Shown: positions 16,088 through 27,155 of the stretch, piece after piece | Layout of the letters: each line of letters opens with the position of its first letter | Numbering within the stretch: position 1 is the stretch's first letter | From: Burkholderiaceae bacterium | GTDB taxonomy: Bacteria; Pseudomonadota; Gammaproteobacteria; Burkholderiales; Burkholderiaceae_D | Reading direction: 5' to 3' | Length of the DNA stretch: 45,651 nucleotides | Assembly (NCBI GenBank): GCA_031291325.1 | Contig: JARLJG010000065.1 | Location: 1 to 45,651, forward strand | Position numbers and translations under genes: made by a program | Notes under the pieces: generated by a model | What the model saw: the letters and a program-made list of their open reading frames with translations, nothing else | Databases searched by the model: none | Told to the model about the DNA's origin: nothing

Positions 16088-16537
16088 ATGAGCCTGAAAG
16101 AGAAAATCACCGAGGACATGAAGGCCGCGATGCGCGCCAAGGAAACTGCCAAGCTGGGCACGATCCGCTTGCTGACCGCCGCGATGAAGCAAAAGGAAGT
16201 CGACGAACGCATCGAACTCACCGACAGCCTGATTCTTGCCATCATTGAAAAGATGATCAAGCAGCGCAAGGATTCGATCACCCAATTTGAAGCCGGCGGA
16301 CGCCAGGATTTGGCCGACATCGAAAAAGCCGAGCTGATCGTGTTGTCGGCCTATATGCCGGCAGCCTTGTCGGATGCAGAAATTCAAGCCGAAGTTGCCG
16401 CCGCCGTAGCAGCAGTCGGCGCAACCGGCCCGCAGGACATGCGCAAAGTGATCGATGTGCTCAAGCAGAAACTGGCTGGCCGCGCCGACATGGGCGCGGT
16501 GTCAGGCTTGGTGAAGGCAGCGTTGGCCAAAGCTTGA
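16088..16537 (+). CDS. yqeY: GatB/YqeY domain protein
   Basis: A 149-residue protein of the YqeY family (SLKEKITEDMKAAMRAKETAKLGTIRLL..., then AYMPAALSDAEIQAEV and DMGAVSGLVKAALA). The fold is shared with the tail domain of the GatB amidotransferase subunit, which contacts tRNA; the role of stand-alone YqeY is not settled. The ATG at 16088 is preferred over GTG 16082 because GGAG lies about 6 bp before it. The position between rpsU and dnaG is a common arrangement outside the enterics. Confidence 0.93.
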   Translation: MSLKEKITEDMKAAMRAKETAKLGTIRLLTAAMKQKEVDERIELTDSLILAIIEKMIKQRKDSITQFEAGGRQDLADIEKAELIVLSAYMPAALSDAEIQAEVAAAVAAVGATGPQDMRKVIDVLKQKLAGRADMGAVSGLVKAALAKA

Positions 16538-16559
16538 GCTTGCTGCCGCCGGCGCTGCA

Positions 16560-18356
16560 GTGATCCCGCAATCGTTCATTCAGGATTTGCTCAACCGGGT
16601 CGACATCGTCGACGTGGTGGGCCGTTATGTGCAATTGAAAAAAGGCGGCGCCAATTTTTCTGGCCTGTGTCCTTTTCATAACGAAAAGTCGCCCAGTTTC
16701 ACGGTCAGTCCGACCAAGCAGTTTTATCACTGCTTCGGCTGCGGCGCGCACGGCACGGCGATCGGTTTTTTGATCGAGTATTCCGGCATGGGCTTTGTCG
16801 AGGCAGTCAAGGATCTGGCGCAAAACGTCGGCATGGTGGTGCCGGACCAGGACGAAAAAATCCCGCCGGCGCAGCGCGCCGAGCAGCAGGCCAAGAGCAT
16901 GGCCTTGTCGGAAGCAATGACCCAGGCTTGCGACTATTATCGCCAGCAGTTGCGCGGCGCCGAACGGGCAAAGAATTACCTGAAAGGTCGCGGCTTGACC
17001 GGCGAGATCGCCAACCGCTTCGGCATGGGTTATGCGCCCGAAGGCTGGGACGGTTTGCGCAGCGTGTTTGCCGATTATTCGGTCGGCGCATTGGAAGAGG
17101 TCGGGCTGGTCATCGACAAGAGCGACGACGACGGCTCGCACCACAAGCGCTACGACCGCTTTCGCGACCGCATCATGTTCCCGATTCGGAACATCAAGGG
17201 CCAGGTCATCGGTTTCGGCGGGCGCGTGCTCGATCAAGGCGAGCCGAAATACTTGAATTCGCCGGAAACGCCCTTATTTCAAAAGGGCAGCGAACTGTAT
17301 GGCTTGTTTGAAGCGCGCCAGGCGATTCGCGATGCGGGCTATGTATTGGTAACGGAAGGCTATATGGACGTGGTTGCCTTGGCGCAACTCGGATTCCCGC
17401 AAGCAGTGGCAACGCTTGGCACCGCTTGCACGCCGATCCATGTGCAAAAATTATTGCGCCAGACCGATCACGTGGTGTTCAGTTTCGATGGCGATTCTGC
17501 CGGACGGCGCGCGGCGCGCCGTGCGCTCGACGCCAGCTTGCCGCATGCGACCGACGACAAGATCATCAAGTTCCTGTTCTTGCCGACCGAGCATGATCCC
17601 GACAGCTATGTGCGCGAAATGGGCGCAGAAGCGTTTGAACAACAGATCAACGACGCGATGCCGCTGTCCCAGTTTTTGCTCAAGGAAGTGCTGGGCGATC
17701 AGGATTTGAATACGGCGGAAGGCCGGGCGCGCGCGCAATTCGACGCCAAGCCGCTGCTGCAGGCGATGCCGCCATCGTCGCTGCGGCTGCAAATCGTGCG
17801 CGGTCTGGCGCAGGCCACGCAAAGCACTGCCGCCGAGATCGAATCCTTGTTCGAATTGGAGCAGCCGATCGCGCGCGCGCGCCAGGCGCCGCCGCGCAGC
17901 AAACGCATGGCGCCGCTCGGACTGGAGCGGCAGATCATGCGCCTGCTGGTCGCGCACCCGGTTTTGGCCGGCGAATTGGACGATGCCGCGCTCGACGCGC
18001 TCGCGCATTTCGCCCCCGATAGTGCGGAAATGTTCGCGCAACTGATTGCTGCCAGCCAGCAGATGGGCGCGCAAGCCAGTTTTGCAGGACTGGTCGAACA
18101 TTTGCGTATCGGCGGCGACGATTTCGAGCCCTTGATTAAGGAAATTGTGGCTGAAGCTGAAACTGAAGTCGATATTGCTCGAATTGAACTTGCAGGAGCG
18201 ATTCGGAAAACTAAAATGACAATACTGAAGGACGAATCGGAGAAGTTAGCACTGACTGGTGGAAATGACCCGATTGCTAAGGCGCGTATCTATGAAATAT
18301 CGAAACAACAGAATTTGTTGCGCCTTGAAGCAGACGCTGAAACCAAAGCTCGGTAG
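16560..18356 (+). CDS. dnaG: DNA primase DnaG
   Basis: A 598-residue primase that makes RNA primers at the replication fork. The N-terminal CHC2 zinc ribbon has C37, H40, C58 and C61 (LCPFH...HCFGCG). The TOPRIM catalytic domain shows VTEGYMDVVAL and FSFDGDSAGRRAARRAL, the metal-binding Glu and DxD. The C-terminal helicase-interaction domain follows a lower-complexity linker (about 435-450, rich in R, A and P). The start is GTG at 16560, 22 bp after yqeY, where the conserved MIPQSFIQDLLNRVDIVDVV begins. The length is typical. Confidence 0.96.
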   Translation: MIPQSFIQDLLNRVDIVDVVGRYVQLKKGGANFSGLCPFHNEKSPSFTVSPTKQFYHCFGCGAHGTAIGFLIEYSGMGFVEAVKDLAQNVGMVVPDQDEKIPPAQRAEQQAKSMALSEAMTQACDYYRQQLRGAERAKNYLKGRGLTGEIANRFGMGYAPEGWDGLRSVFADYSVGALEEVGLVIDKSDDDGSHHKRYDRFRDRIMFPIRNIKGQVIGFGGRVLDQGEPKYLNSPETPLFQKGSELYGLFEARQAIRDAGYVLVTEGYMDVVALAQLGFPQAVATLGTACTPIHVQKLLRQTDHVVFSFDGDSAGRRAARRALDASLPHATDDKIIKFLFLPTEHDPDSYVREMGAEAFEQQINDAMPLSQFLLKEVLGDQDLNTAEGRARAQFDAKPLLQAMPPSSLRLQIVRGLAQATQSTAAEIESLFELEQPIARARQAPPRSKRMAPLGLERQIMRLLVAHPVLAGELDDAALDALAHFAPDSAEMFAQLIAASQQMGAQASFAGLVEHLRIGGDDFEPLIKEIVAEAETEVDIARIELAGAIRKTKMTILKDESEKLALTGGNDPIAKARIYEISKQQNLLRLEADAETKAR

Positions 18357-18362
18357 GAAAGT

Positions 18363-18476
18363 TCCCTCCCCCTTGCAGGGGGAGGGTTAGGGAGGGGGTA
18401 GAGCGGCGGAGATGCATGAATCTGTAATTTGGGCGCTCTACCCCCATCCCAACCTTCCCCCTGCAAGGGGGAAGGA
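18363..18476. repeat. Large inverted repeat between dnaG and rpoD
   Basis: Two 43-bp arms (18363-18405 and 18434-18476) match at about 39 of 43 positions in inverse orientation around a 28-bp loop. Each arm contains its own inner palindrome CCCCCTTGCAGGGGG. It starts 6 bp after the dnaG stop. It looks like a dispersed REP/MITE-type repeat, unrelated to the element near ybiB. As RNA it would fold into a very stable stem that could protect or block the dnaG 3' end. Confidence 0.85.
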
Positions 18477-18737
18477 GCCTCTGTTCGGCGCAGGGGGCTG
18501 GAGTAAGTTGCACGATGTGATATAATTAAAAGCTTTTGATTCAAGGTCTTACAGTAGTTCGTTAGGTAGATGCCGCGCCTGAGGCGCAAAAGAATTCGAG
18601 TTGACGTGTAACGAAATGCGGTTTGATGCCGCAACAAAATGCGCTGGCGTTGCATCGGTCGGTAGTCGGTTTATAAAACAGCGCAATAGTCCGCTCGGCT
18701 CATGTGGCCAGAGCAATATTAGTTGGTTGTTGATTCC
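18477..18737 (+). promoter_or_regulatory. rpoD upstream region with candidate promoter
   Basis: 260 bp without a gene. A perfect TATAAT lies at 18521-18526 in an AT-rich patch, without a convincing -35 at 16-18 bp, so an extra promoter for rpoD is plausible but unproven. The long leader (about 200 nt) contains GC-rich palindromic bits (GCCGCGCCTGAGGCGC near 18570). Confidence 0.35.
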
Positions 18738-21260
<2,523 letters not shown>

Positions 21261-21306
21261 GCCGGCACTGCACGGTTCGTTACCCGGATTCGTGCAGTGT
21301 CCCGGC
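21261..21306 (+). terminator. Hairpin after rpoD
   Basis: GCCGGCACTGCACG pairs with CGTGCAGTG-TC-CCGGC across a 16-nt loop directly behind the rpoD stop. There is no strong T tract after it, so it may be a 3'-end stabiliser or a weak terminator. Confidence 0.5.
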
Positions 21307-21396
21307 GAAATAGTTTACTATCTAGCGCTGAAATTTCACATCGCCGGTCGGCGATGAAGCGTCGATTGATGCAGGCGAAAGTCTGCAGAAAAAATT

Positions 21397-21475
<79 letters not shown>

Positions 21476-21487
21476 GAATCTATGGGA

Positions 21488-21518
21488 GGACTTAGATGGG
21501 AATCTAAGTCCTTTTTTT
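21488..21518 (+). terminator. Intrinsic terminator of the tRNA gene
   Basis: A perfect 10-bp stem GGACTTAGAT/ATCTAAGTCC with a GGGA loop is followed by seven T, 12 bp after the tRNA end. Confidence 0.93.
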
Positions 21519-21557
21519 ACAGACTTCAATGTTGGATGTGAACAATTCTGCACGACC

Positions 21558-21577
21558 TATACAAAATTTTGTATAAT
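21558..21577 (+). promoter_or_regulatory. 18-bp operator palindrome overlapping a -10 box
   Basis: TATACAAAATTTTGTATA (21558-21575) is a perfect palindrome, and its right end forms a consensus TATAAT (21572-21577). A repressor bound here would cover the promoter. The downstream XRE-type protein is the obvious candidate for autoregulation, as in HigBA-type loci. Confidence 0.65.
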
Positions 21578-21661
21578 TCGTCACGCGTTCCAGTCAAGCG
21601 CAAGGTCGTTGGTTGGGTGAACGAAATTTTTCGATTTGAATATGGCTTGAGGCATCGACGG

Positions 21662-21937
21662 ATGACTGGTATGGAATTCGGCCGGAATGGCAGTGGTATT
21701 GTGCGTGAGCCGGAGGCCAGCGTTGCCGCGCGATCGGAATTGATGGTCAAATTATCCGAGTTGATAAAGCACCAAGGCTGGACGCAAAAGGAAGCAGCGG
21801 CCAAATTGGGCGTCACGCAACCGCGCATTTCCGATTTGACGCGCGGCAAGATCGACCTCTTTTCCCTGGATACCCTCGTCGACATGGCAGCAGTAGCGGG
21901 GATGAGGCCGCACATAGTGCTGGCGGCAAGCGCGTGA
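21662..21937 (+). CDS. XRE-family regulator, HigA-like orphan antitoxin
   Basis: A 91-residue protein with a helix-turn-helix at about 40-75 (LIKHQGWTQKEAAAKLGVTQPRISDLTRGK), then a short C-terminal strand region (DTLVDMAAVAGMRPHIVL). This matches the XRE branch used as antitoxins next to RelE/HigB-like toxins. Start choice: the longer frame from 21569 runs through the promoter, so ATG 21662 or 21671 is more likely. No toxin gene is found upstream (tRNA and terminator) or downstream (rhlE), so it is an orphan regulator or a relic. The 18-bp palindrome at 21558 is its likely autoregulatory site. Confidence 0.7.
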   Translation: MTGMEFGRNGSGIVREPEASVAARSELMVKLSELIKHQGWTQKEAAAKLGVTQPRISDLTRGKIDLFSLDTLVDMAAVAGMRPHIVLAASA

Positions 21938-22051
21938 AGAAGTCGTTTATGCGCATGCCGTCCAGAAAACAGAACAAGTCGTTATTGAAGAAAGCAAGGA
22001 GTGTCCGTTTGTCGGCAATGCGCTCGACCAGCAGAATTCCATCAACCTATC

Positions 22052-23491
22052 ATGCCTGACAATCAAGCCGCCTCTGAACATTCGGTATCGCCAGCAGTCC
22101 GTTTCGAAGATTTCGGATTGTCTGCGGACATTTTGCGCGCTCTCGCCGACCAGGGTTACGTGCATCCGACGCCGATTCAAGCGGAAGCGATTCCCATCGT
22201 GCTGCAAGGGCGCGACGTGATGGGCGCAGCGCAGACCGGAACCGGCAAGACTGCCGGTTTTTCGCTGCCGATCATCCAGTTGTTGCTGGCGCAGGCCAGC
22301 AACAGCGCATCGCCGGCGCGCCATCCGGTGCGTGCATTGATTCTGACGCCGACCCGCGAACTGGCTGACCAGGTCGCTGAAAATGTCAAAGCCTATTCCC
22401 GCCATACGCCGCTGCGCTCGACCGTGGTGTTCGGCGGCATGGATATGGCGCCGCAAACGGCGGCGCTGCGTTCCGGCGTCGAGATATTGATCGCAACGCC
22501 AGGGCGCTTGCTCGATCATGTGCAGCAAAAGACCTTGAATTTGTCGCAGACGCAGATATTGGTGATGGATGAAGCCGACCGCATGCTGGATATGGGCTTC
22601 TTGCCCGACTTGCAGCGCATCATCAATCTGTTGCCGAAGAAACGCCAGAATTTGATGTTCTCGGCCACTTTCTCGGGAGAGATCAAGAAGCTCGCTGCCA
22701 GCTTCCTGAACGATCCAGTCACCATCGAAGTCGCGCGCAGCAATGCGACCGCCGATAACGTGACGCAAATCGTGTACAAGGTTGATGAAGACGCCAAGCG
22801 CGATGCGGTTTCGTACCTGATACGCGGGCGCGATTTGAAGCAAGTGCTGGTTTTCTCGAACACCAAGATCGGCGCTTCGCGCCTGGCGCGGCAACTGGAA
22901 CAGGAAGGCATCAAGGCGTCGGCGATCCACGGCGACAAATCGCAAGTGGAACGGATGGCCGCGCTCGATGCGTTCAAAGGCGGTTCCATCGATGTGCTGG
23001 TGGCAACCGATGTCGCCGCGCGCGGCCTGGATATCGCCGAATTGCCGTGCGTGATCAATTTCGATTTGCCGTATAACGCCGAAGACTATGTGCACCGGAT
23101 CGGCAGAACCGGCCGTGCCGGCGCGTCCGGCGACGCCATTTCGCTGTATTCGGACAAGGACGAACGCTTGCTGGTCGACATCGAAAAGATGATCAAGCAC
23201 AAGTTCGTGCCGGCGCATTTGGCCGGATTCGTGCCGCAACCGAATCGCGGCAGCGGCGAACGTCGACGCCGCGACGAAAGCGATGCGCGGCCACCGCGCT
23301 CGGCGCCTGCCGGGCGCAGCGCCTACGCGCCAGCGCCGCGCAAGGAAAAAGTCGATCCGTGGTTCTTGAAGCCTTACGAACCATCGGTGTCCGCAGTCAC
23401 TACTGCGTCGGAAGGCGCAGCCAAATCCAGCTCGATCAAGCCGCAAAAAGGCAAGGTGGCGGCGCTGTTGGGCGGCTTGCCCAAGCGTTAG
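22052..23491 (+). CDS. rhlE: DEAD-box ATP-dependent RNA helicase, RhlE type
   Basis: A 479-residue helicase that remodels RNA, in ribosome assembly or mRNA turnover. Motifs in order: Q motif (FEDFGLSADILRALADQGYVHPTPIQ), Walker A AAQTGTGKT, PTRELADQ, ATPGRLLD, DEAD (VMDEADRMLDMGF), SAT (FSATFS), then domain 2 with VLVFSNTK, ATDVAARGLDIAELP and YVHRIGRTGRAG. A basic, low-complexity C-terminal tail (about 400-479) is likely RNA-binding. The start at 22052 removes an unconserved N-terminal extension. It is convergent with gluQ, 12 bp apart. Confidence 0.94.
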   Translation: MPDNQAASEHSVSPAVRFEDFGLSADILRALADQGYVHPTPIQAEAIPIVLQGRDVMGAAQTGTGKTAGFSLPIIQLLLAQASNSASPARHPVRALILTPTRELADQVAENVKAYSRHTPLRSTVVFGGMDMAPQTAALRSGVEILIATPGRLLDHVQQKTLNLSQTQILVMDEADRMLDMGFLPDLQRIINLLPKKRQNLMFSATFSGEIKKLAASFLNDPVTIEVARSNATADNVTQIVYKVDEDAKRDAVSYLIRGRDLKQVLVFSNTKIGASRLARQLEQEGIKASAIHGDKSQVERMAALDAFKGGSIDVLVATDVAARGLDIAELPCVINFDLPYNAEDYVHRIGRTGRAGASGDAISLYSDKDERLLVDIEKMIKHKFVPAHLAGFVPQPNRGSGERRRRDESDARPPRSAPAGRSAYAPAPRKEKVDPWFLKPYEPSVSAVTTASEGAAKSSSIKPQKGKVAALLGGLPKR

Positions 23492-23503
23492 AACTTGACG
23501 CCG

Positions 23504-24400
23504 TCATGCCGGCAGCTTCGGCAGCGTGCGGCGCAGTTTTTCCCAGGCTACTGTCGCGTCGTTCCAGAATTGATCGAGCGAGCGTGGCGGCGCCAGCGAT
23601 AATCCCAGGAAGTCTGCTGCATCGACCAGCGCCTCAAGCGGTTGGTCCAGGTCGAGTTCGCGCGCGCCGGTCTGTTTCGATAACTTTTCCCCTTCGCTGT
23701 TCAATACTACCGGGACGTGCATATACGCAGGCGTGGGCAGTTGCAGCAAGCGTTGCAGATAAATCTGGCGCGCGGTCGAGTCGAGCAAATCGGCGCCGCG
23801 CACCACATGGGTCACGCCTTGCGCCGCGTCGTCCACCACCACGGCAAGCTGATACGCCCAATAGCCATCCGCCCGTTTCAACACGAAGTCGCCGACCTCG
23901 GTGGCGAGATGCTGGATTTGCGGCCCCATCCAGAGATCGTCGAAGCGGATCGTTTCCTCTGATTGGCCCGGTTCAGGCACCCGCAAGCGAAAGGCGCGCG
24001 CCGCGCGCCCCGGCGCCAAGCCGTTGCGGCAGGTGCCGGGATACACCGCCGCGCCGTCGGCGGCAATGCCGAGGCGCGAATCGGCGATCTCGCGCCGCGT
24101 GCAGCCGCATGGATACGTGTAGTCATGCAATTGCTCGAACGCGCGTCGATACAAATCGTGGCGTCGGCTTTGCCACACCACGTCGCCATCCCACTGCATG
24201 CCCAAGTGGCGCAGCGTTTCCATTATCTGCTCGGCAGCACCCGTCACCGTGCGCGCAACGTCGATATCCTCGATGCGCACCAGCCATTGCCCGCCATGCG
24301 CTTTGGCATCCAGGTAGCTCGCCATCGCCGCCACCAGGGAGCCGGCGTGCAACGCTCCGGTGGGGGAGGGCGCGAAGCGGCCTATGTAAGGTGCCGTCAT
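23504..24400 (-). CDS. gluQ: Glutamyl-Q tRNA(Asp) synthetase
   Basis: A 298-residue truncated glutamyl-tRNA-synthetase-like enzyme that attaches glutamate to queuosine in the anticodon of tRNA-Asp. The class I signature is [22 protein letters not shown], the zinc-binding knuckle lies in [10 protein letters not shown] with later Y and C ligands, and the KMSKS-like loop is [10 protein letters not shown]. The anticodon-binding C-terminal domain of true GluRS is missing, as expected for the family. It lies 4 bp downstream of the lysR gene on the same strand. Confidence 0.93.
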   Translation of the reverse strand: MTAPYIGRFAPSPTGALHAGSLVAAMASYLDAKAHGGQWLVRIEDIDVARTVTGAAEQIMETLRHLGMQWDGDVVWQSRRHDLYRRAFEQLHDYTYPCGCTRREIADSRLGIAADGAAVYPGTCRNGLAPGRAARAFRLRVPEPGQSEETIRFDDLWMGPQIQHLATEVGDFVLKRADGYWAYQLAVVVDDAAQGVTHVVRGADLLDSTARQIYLQRLLQLPTPAYMHVPVVLNSEGEKLSKQTGARELDLDQPLEALVDAADFLGLSLAPPRSLDQFWNDATVAWEKLRRTLPKLPA

Positions 24401-24404
24401 CGTG

Positions 24405-25322
24405 TCAGTCTTCGCTCAACATTGCTAGCACAGCCGGGTCCGCCAAGCGGTTCAAAAACCATTTCAGGCATTTGCCGCGTCCATCGGCCCGCCAGGCGAT
24501 TTGTTTGGCGATCGGCGCGCGGATTTCCTGGGTGCGTTTTTCAACCAGCGCGCCGGATGCCAGATGCGGCGCCGCCAGCGCGCGCGGCAAATGGCCGCAA
24601 CCCAGGCCGGCCAATTGCGCGGCTAACTTGGCCGATAGCGAAGGCACGGTCAAGGTTGCCTGCCCGCTCAACAAGCCGGTCGAATAGCTCGGCAGCGAGC
24701 GCCCGGTGTCGCCCACCGCGATCGCCCGATGGCGCTTGATCTGGTCGGCGGTCAAAGGCTCCGGCAATGCAGCCAGCGGATGCGCGGGCGCGACCGCAAA
24801 AATCCATATGCTGGACGGCATCGGCATGGTGCGGAAACCGCCAGTCATGCGGCTCGCTTCCAGCCCCGACTGGATCGCGCCGATTGCCAGATCGGCGTGT
24901 CCCGACAATAGCGACTCCCACACGCCCGACAAAACTTCAACCGAAAAGCGCAGGCGCGTGCCGGACTCCTGGCGATCGAATTCGGCGATCAACGGAATCA
25001 TCTTGTCGAAGGTAATCACGTTGTCGAGCACGATGCGCAATTCCACTTCCCAGCCGGTGGCGGTGCGCTTGACGCGCTGTTCCAGCGCGTCGGCGGCGTG
25101 CAGCAGATGTCGGCCTTCGGTCAATAATTCGAGTCCGGCGGCGGTCAGCTTGGCCCGGTGCCCGCTGCGGTCGAACAGCAAGACATCCAAGTCGTCCTCA
25201 AGCTTGCGCACGCTATAGGTCAATGCCGACGGCACGCGATTGAGTTCCCCTGCGGCCCCGGCAAAGCTGCCTTTGCGGTCGATTGCATCCAGTATTTGTA
25301 GTGCTTCGAGGGTCAAATTCAT
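24405..25322 (-). CDS. LysR-family transcriptional regulator
   Basis: A 305-residue regulator: N-terminal winged helix-turn-helix (about 1-60, [25 protein letters not shown]), then a two-lobed ligand-binding domain. The ATG at 25322 is preferred to an upstream TTG at 25340. It is divergent from pirin and flavodoxin genes, and LysR regulators commonly control their divergent neighbour; here this would mean pirin. A mobile element has inserted in the shared promoter region (25398-25578). The inducer is unknown. The gene runs on into gluQ after 4 bp, so both may share a message. Confidence 0.9.
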   Translation of the reverse strand: MNLTLEALQILDAIDRKGSFAGAAGELNRVPSALTYSVRKLEDDLDVLLFDRSGHRAKLTAAGLELLTEGRHLLHAADALEQRVKRTATGWEVELRIVLDNVITFDKMIPLIAEFDRQESGTRLRFSVEVLSGVWESLLSGHADLAIGAIQSGLEASRMTGGFRTMPMPSSIWIFAVAPAHPLAALPEPLTADQIKRHRAIAVGDTGRSLPSYSTGLLSGQATLTVPSLSAKLAAQLAGLGCGHLPRALAAPHLASGALVEKRTQEIRAPIAKQIAWRADGRGKCLKWFLNRLADPAVLAMLSED

Positions 25323-25397
25323 TGCAAGTGGTTTGTTCAAAAATATTGAATGAATTATCGAAAAATAGCATCTGTTAGAACCGAAGGCAAGCGCATA

Positions 25398-25578
25398 TAT
25401 TATGCTAAGTATGATTCAAGGAGGGGACTTTCGTTACCCCCTTTGTCGTTCCCGCGAACGCCGGCATCCATACGGTGTCACTGCTGGCTGGCTGATTATG
25501 GATTCCCGCTTTCGCGGGAACGACGGGGCACATTGAATTGATATTTTCCGCGCAGCTTGAATCTCGCCCTAATATGCT
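25398..25578. mobile_element. MITE-like element in the lysR/pirin intergenic region
   Basis: A second copy of the element at 13279-13451: the 163-bp body (25407-25569) has GATTCAAG terminal repeats, a central REP-like palindrome (25445-25525) and the same right part (CACATTGAATTGATATTTTC). Flanks TATTATGCT (25398-25406) and TAATATGCT (25570-25578) agree at 8 of 9 positions, consistent with an aged 9-bp target duplication. Its left terminal repeat has lost the GGG end. It carries no reading frame. Confidence 0.7.
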
Positions 25579-25614
25579 GCAAGCGCAATAAATTTGACTA
25601 TTCGGAGAAAAACG

Positions 25615-26313
25615 ATGCTTGAATTACGTCGAAGCAACGAACGCGGCCATGCCAACCACGGCTGGCTCGACACTTACCACAGCTTTTCCTTTGCCGATTA
25701 TTACGATCCGCAACACATGGGATTCGGCACGCTGCGCGTATTGAACGACGACCGCATCGGCGCCGGCAAGGGCTTCGGCACCCACGGCCACAAGGATATG
25801 GAAATCGTCACCTATGTGCTGGAAGGAGAACTCGCGCATAAGGACAGCATGGGCAACGGCAGTGCGATCCGGCCCGGCGACGTGCAACGCATGAGCGCCG
25901 GCAGCGGCGTCATGCATTCCGAATTCAACCATTTGCCGGACCGGACCACGCATTTGCTGCAGATATGGATCGAACCGAACGTGCGCGGCATCGCCCCCGG
26001 CTATGAAGAAAAGCGTTTTGCGGCGGAGGAAAAACGCGGCCGCCTGCGCTTGATAGCGAGCGCCGACGGGGAAGACGGCTCGGTGCACCTGCATCAGGAT
26101 GTAAAGCTCTATGCCGGCTTGTTCGATGGCGACGAAAGCGCCAGCCTGACGGTGCCTGCCGGACACAAGGTCTACGTGCACGTGGCGCGCGGGGAAATCA
26201 GCGTCAACGGGAAAAGCTTGGCGGCGGGCGACGCCTTGAAGGCGGTGGATGAAAAGGAAATCGCATTGGCGCACGGCAGCGGCGCCGAAGTGTTAGTGTT
26301 CGATCTGTCGTGA
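25615..26313 (+). CDS. Pirin family protein
   Basis: A 232-residue bicupin of the pirin/YhaK family; some members have quercetin 2,3-dioxygenase activity, others act in redox sensing. The metal site of the N-terminal cupin is visible: H57 and H59 (THGHKDMEIVTYVLEGEL), H101 and E103 (MHSEFN). GGAG lies 8 bp before the ATG at 25615. The flavodoxin gene follows after 59 bp, and a LysR regulator gene is divergent. The real substrate cannot be told from sequence. Confidence 0.92.
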   Translation: MLELRRSNERGHANHGWLDTYHSFSFADYYDPQHMGFGTLRVLNDDRIGAGKGFGTHGHKDMEIVTYVLEGELAHKDSMGNGSAIRPGDVQRMSAGSGVMHSEFNHLPDRTTHLLQIWIEPNVRGIAPGYEEKRFAAEEKRGRLRLIASADGEDGSVHLHQDVKLYAGLFDGDESASLTVPAGHKVYVHVARGEISVNGKSLAAGDALKAVDEKEIALAHGSGAEVLVFDLS

Positions 26314-26372
26314 CGAACGGCTTTCGGGTCGAAATTTATCGAAGTTTCAATAACAAGGAATAAGGAAAAAGC

Positions 26373-26945
26373 ATGTCTAAAATCGCTATTGTGTATCACT
26401 CGGGTTACGGTCACACCAAGAAACAGGCAGAAGCCGTCCATGCCGGCGCGCTATCGGTCACGCCGACGGTCGAATTGATCGCCATCGACGCCGAAGGCAA
26501 TGTCAGCGAAGCGGGATGGGCCAGCTTGAATGCAGCCGACGCCATCGTGTTCGGCTCGCCGACCTACATGGGTTCGGTTTCGTGGCAGTTCAAGAAGTTC
26601 GCCGATGCGTCGTCCAAGCCGTGGTTCACCCAAGCCTGGAAAGACAAGATCGCTGCCGGCTTCACCAATTCGGCATCCATGAATGGCGATAAATTATCGA
26701 CCTTGCACTACTTGTTCACCTTGGCGATGCAGCAAAGCATGATCTGGGTCGGCACTGGAACGATGCCGTCCAATGCCAAGGCCGCCCAGCGCAACGACAG
26801 CAATTTCCTCGGCTCGTTCGCCGGCGCAATGGCGCAAAGCCCGTCCGATTCGTCGCCCGACGAAGGTCCATTGCCGGGCGATCTGGAAACCGCCAAGCAG
26901 TTTGGCAAGCGGATTGCGGAAACTGCCGCGAAGTTCGGAAAGTAA
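26373..26945 (+). CDS. Flavodoxin-fold NAD(P)H oxidoreductase, WrbA-like
   Basis: A 190-residue flavodoxin-like protein. The FMN phosphate loop is YHSGYGHTKKQAEAV (residues 8-22), the second FMN contact is GSPTYMGSVSWQFKKF, and the aromatic/glycine-rich third contact lies around IWVGTGTMPSNA. The layout fits flavodoxin/NADPH-dependent FMN reductase proteins related to WrbA quinone reductases. AAGGAA precedes the start. It is paired with pirin, suggesting a shared role in handling reactive aromatics or redox stress under the LysR regulator; this is inference. Confidence 0.9.
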   Translation: MSKIAIVYHSGYGHTKKQAEAVHAGALSVTPTVELIAIDAEGNVSEAGWASLNAADAIVFGSPTYMGSVSWQFKKFADASSKPWFTQAWKDKIAAGFTNSASMNGDKLSTLHYLFTLAMQQSMIWVGTGTMPSNAKAAQRNDSNFLGSFAGAMAQSPSDSSPDEGPLPGDLETAKQFGKRIAETAAKFGK

Positions 26946-26962
26946 GTCGATAGAGACGGCGA

Positions 26963-27018
26963 AGGCGGCGCGGGTTGTAGCGATGCGCCGCCTGCCGGGA
27001 CTTTTACAAAGGTCCCGG
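26963..27018. terminator. Hairpins in the flavodoxin/epimerase convergent gap
   Basis: Two stems lie between the two stops: GGCGGCG/CGCCGCC (26964-26992 region) and CCGGGAC/GTCCCGG (26995-27001 with 27012-27018). Neither is followed by a clear T tract, so any bidirectional termination is tentative. Confidence 0.4.
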
Positions 27019-27155
27019 ATTTGCCCTTGAGTTATCGGGGTAGTCTGCACTTGCAATATCTGGGACGCGACTGCAGCCTGAACCTTCGATTGCGGCTGAC
27101 AGGTTTCGAGGCGCTCAGTCGACCCAACAAAACCTCGGCGAGCTGGTTTTCAATA

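Noticed and set aside
21947-23446. 499-codon minus-strand frame opposite rhlE
   Set aside because: Same reason: arginine/histidine-rich shadow of a complete helicase gene.
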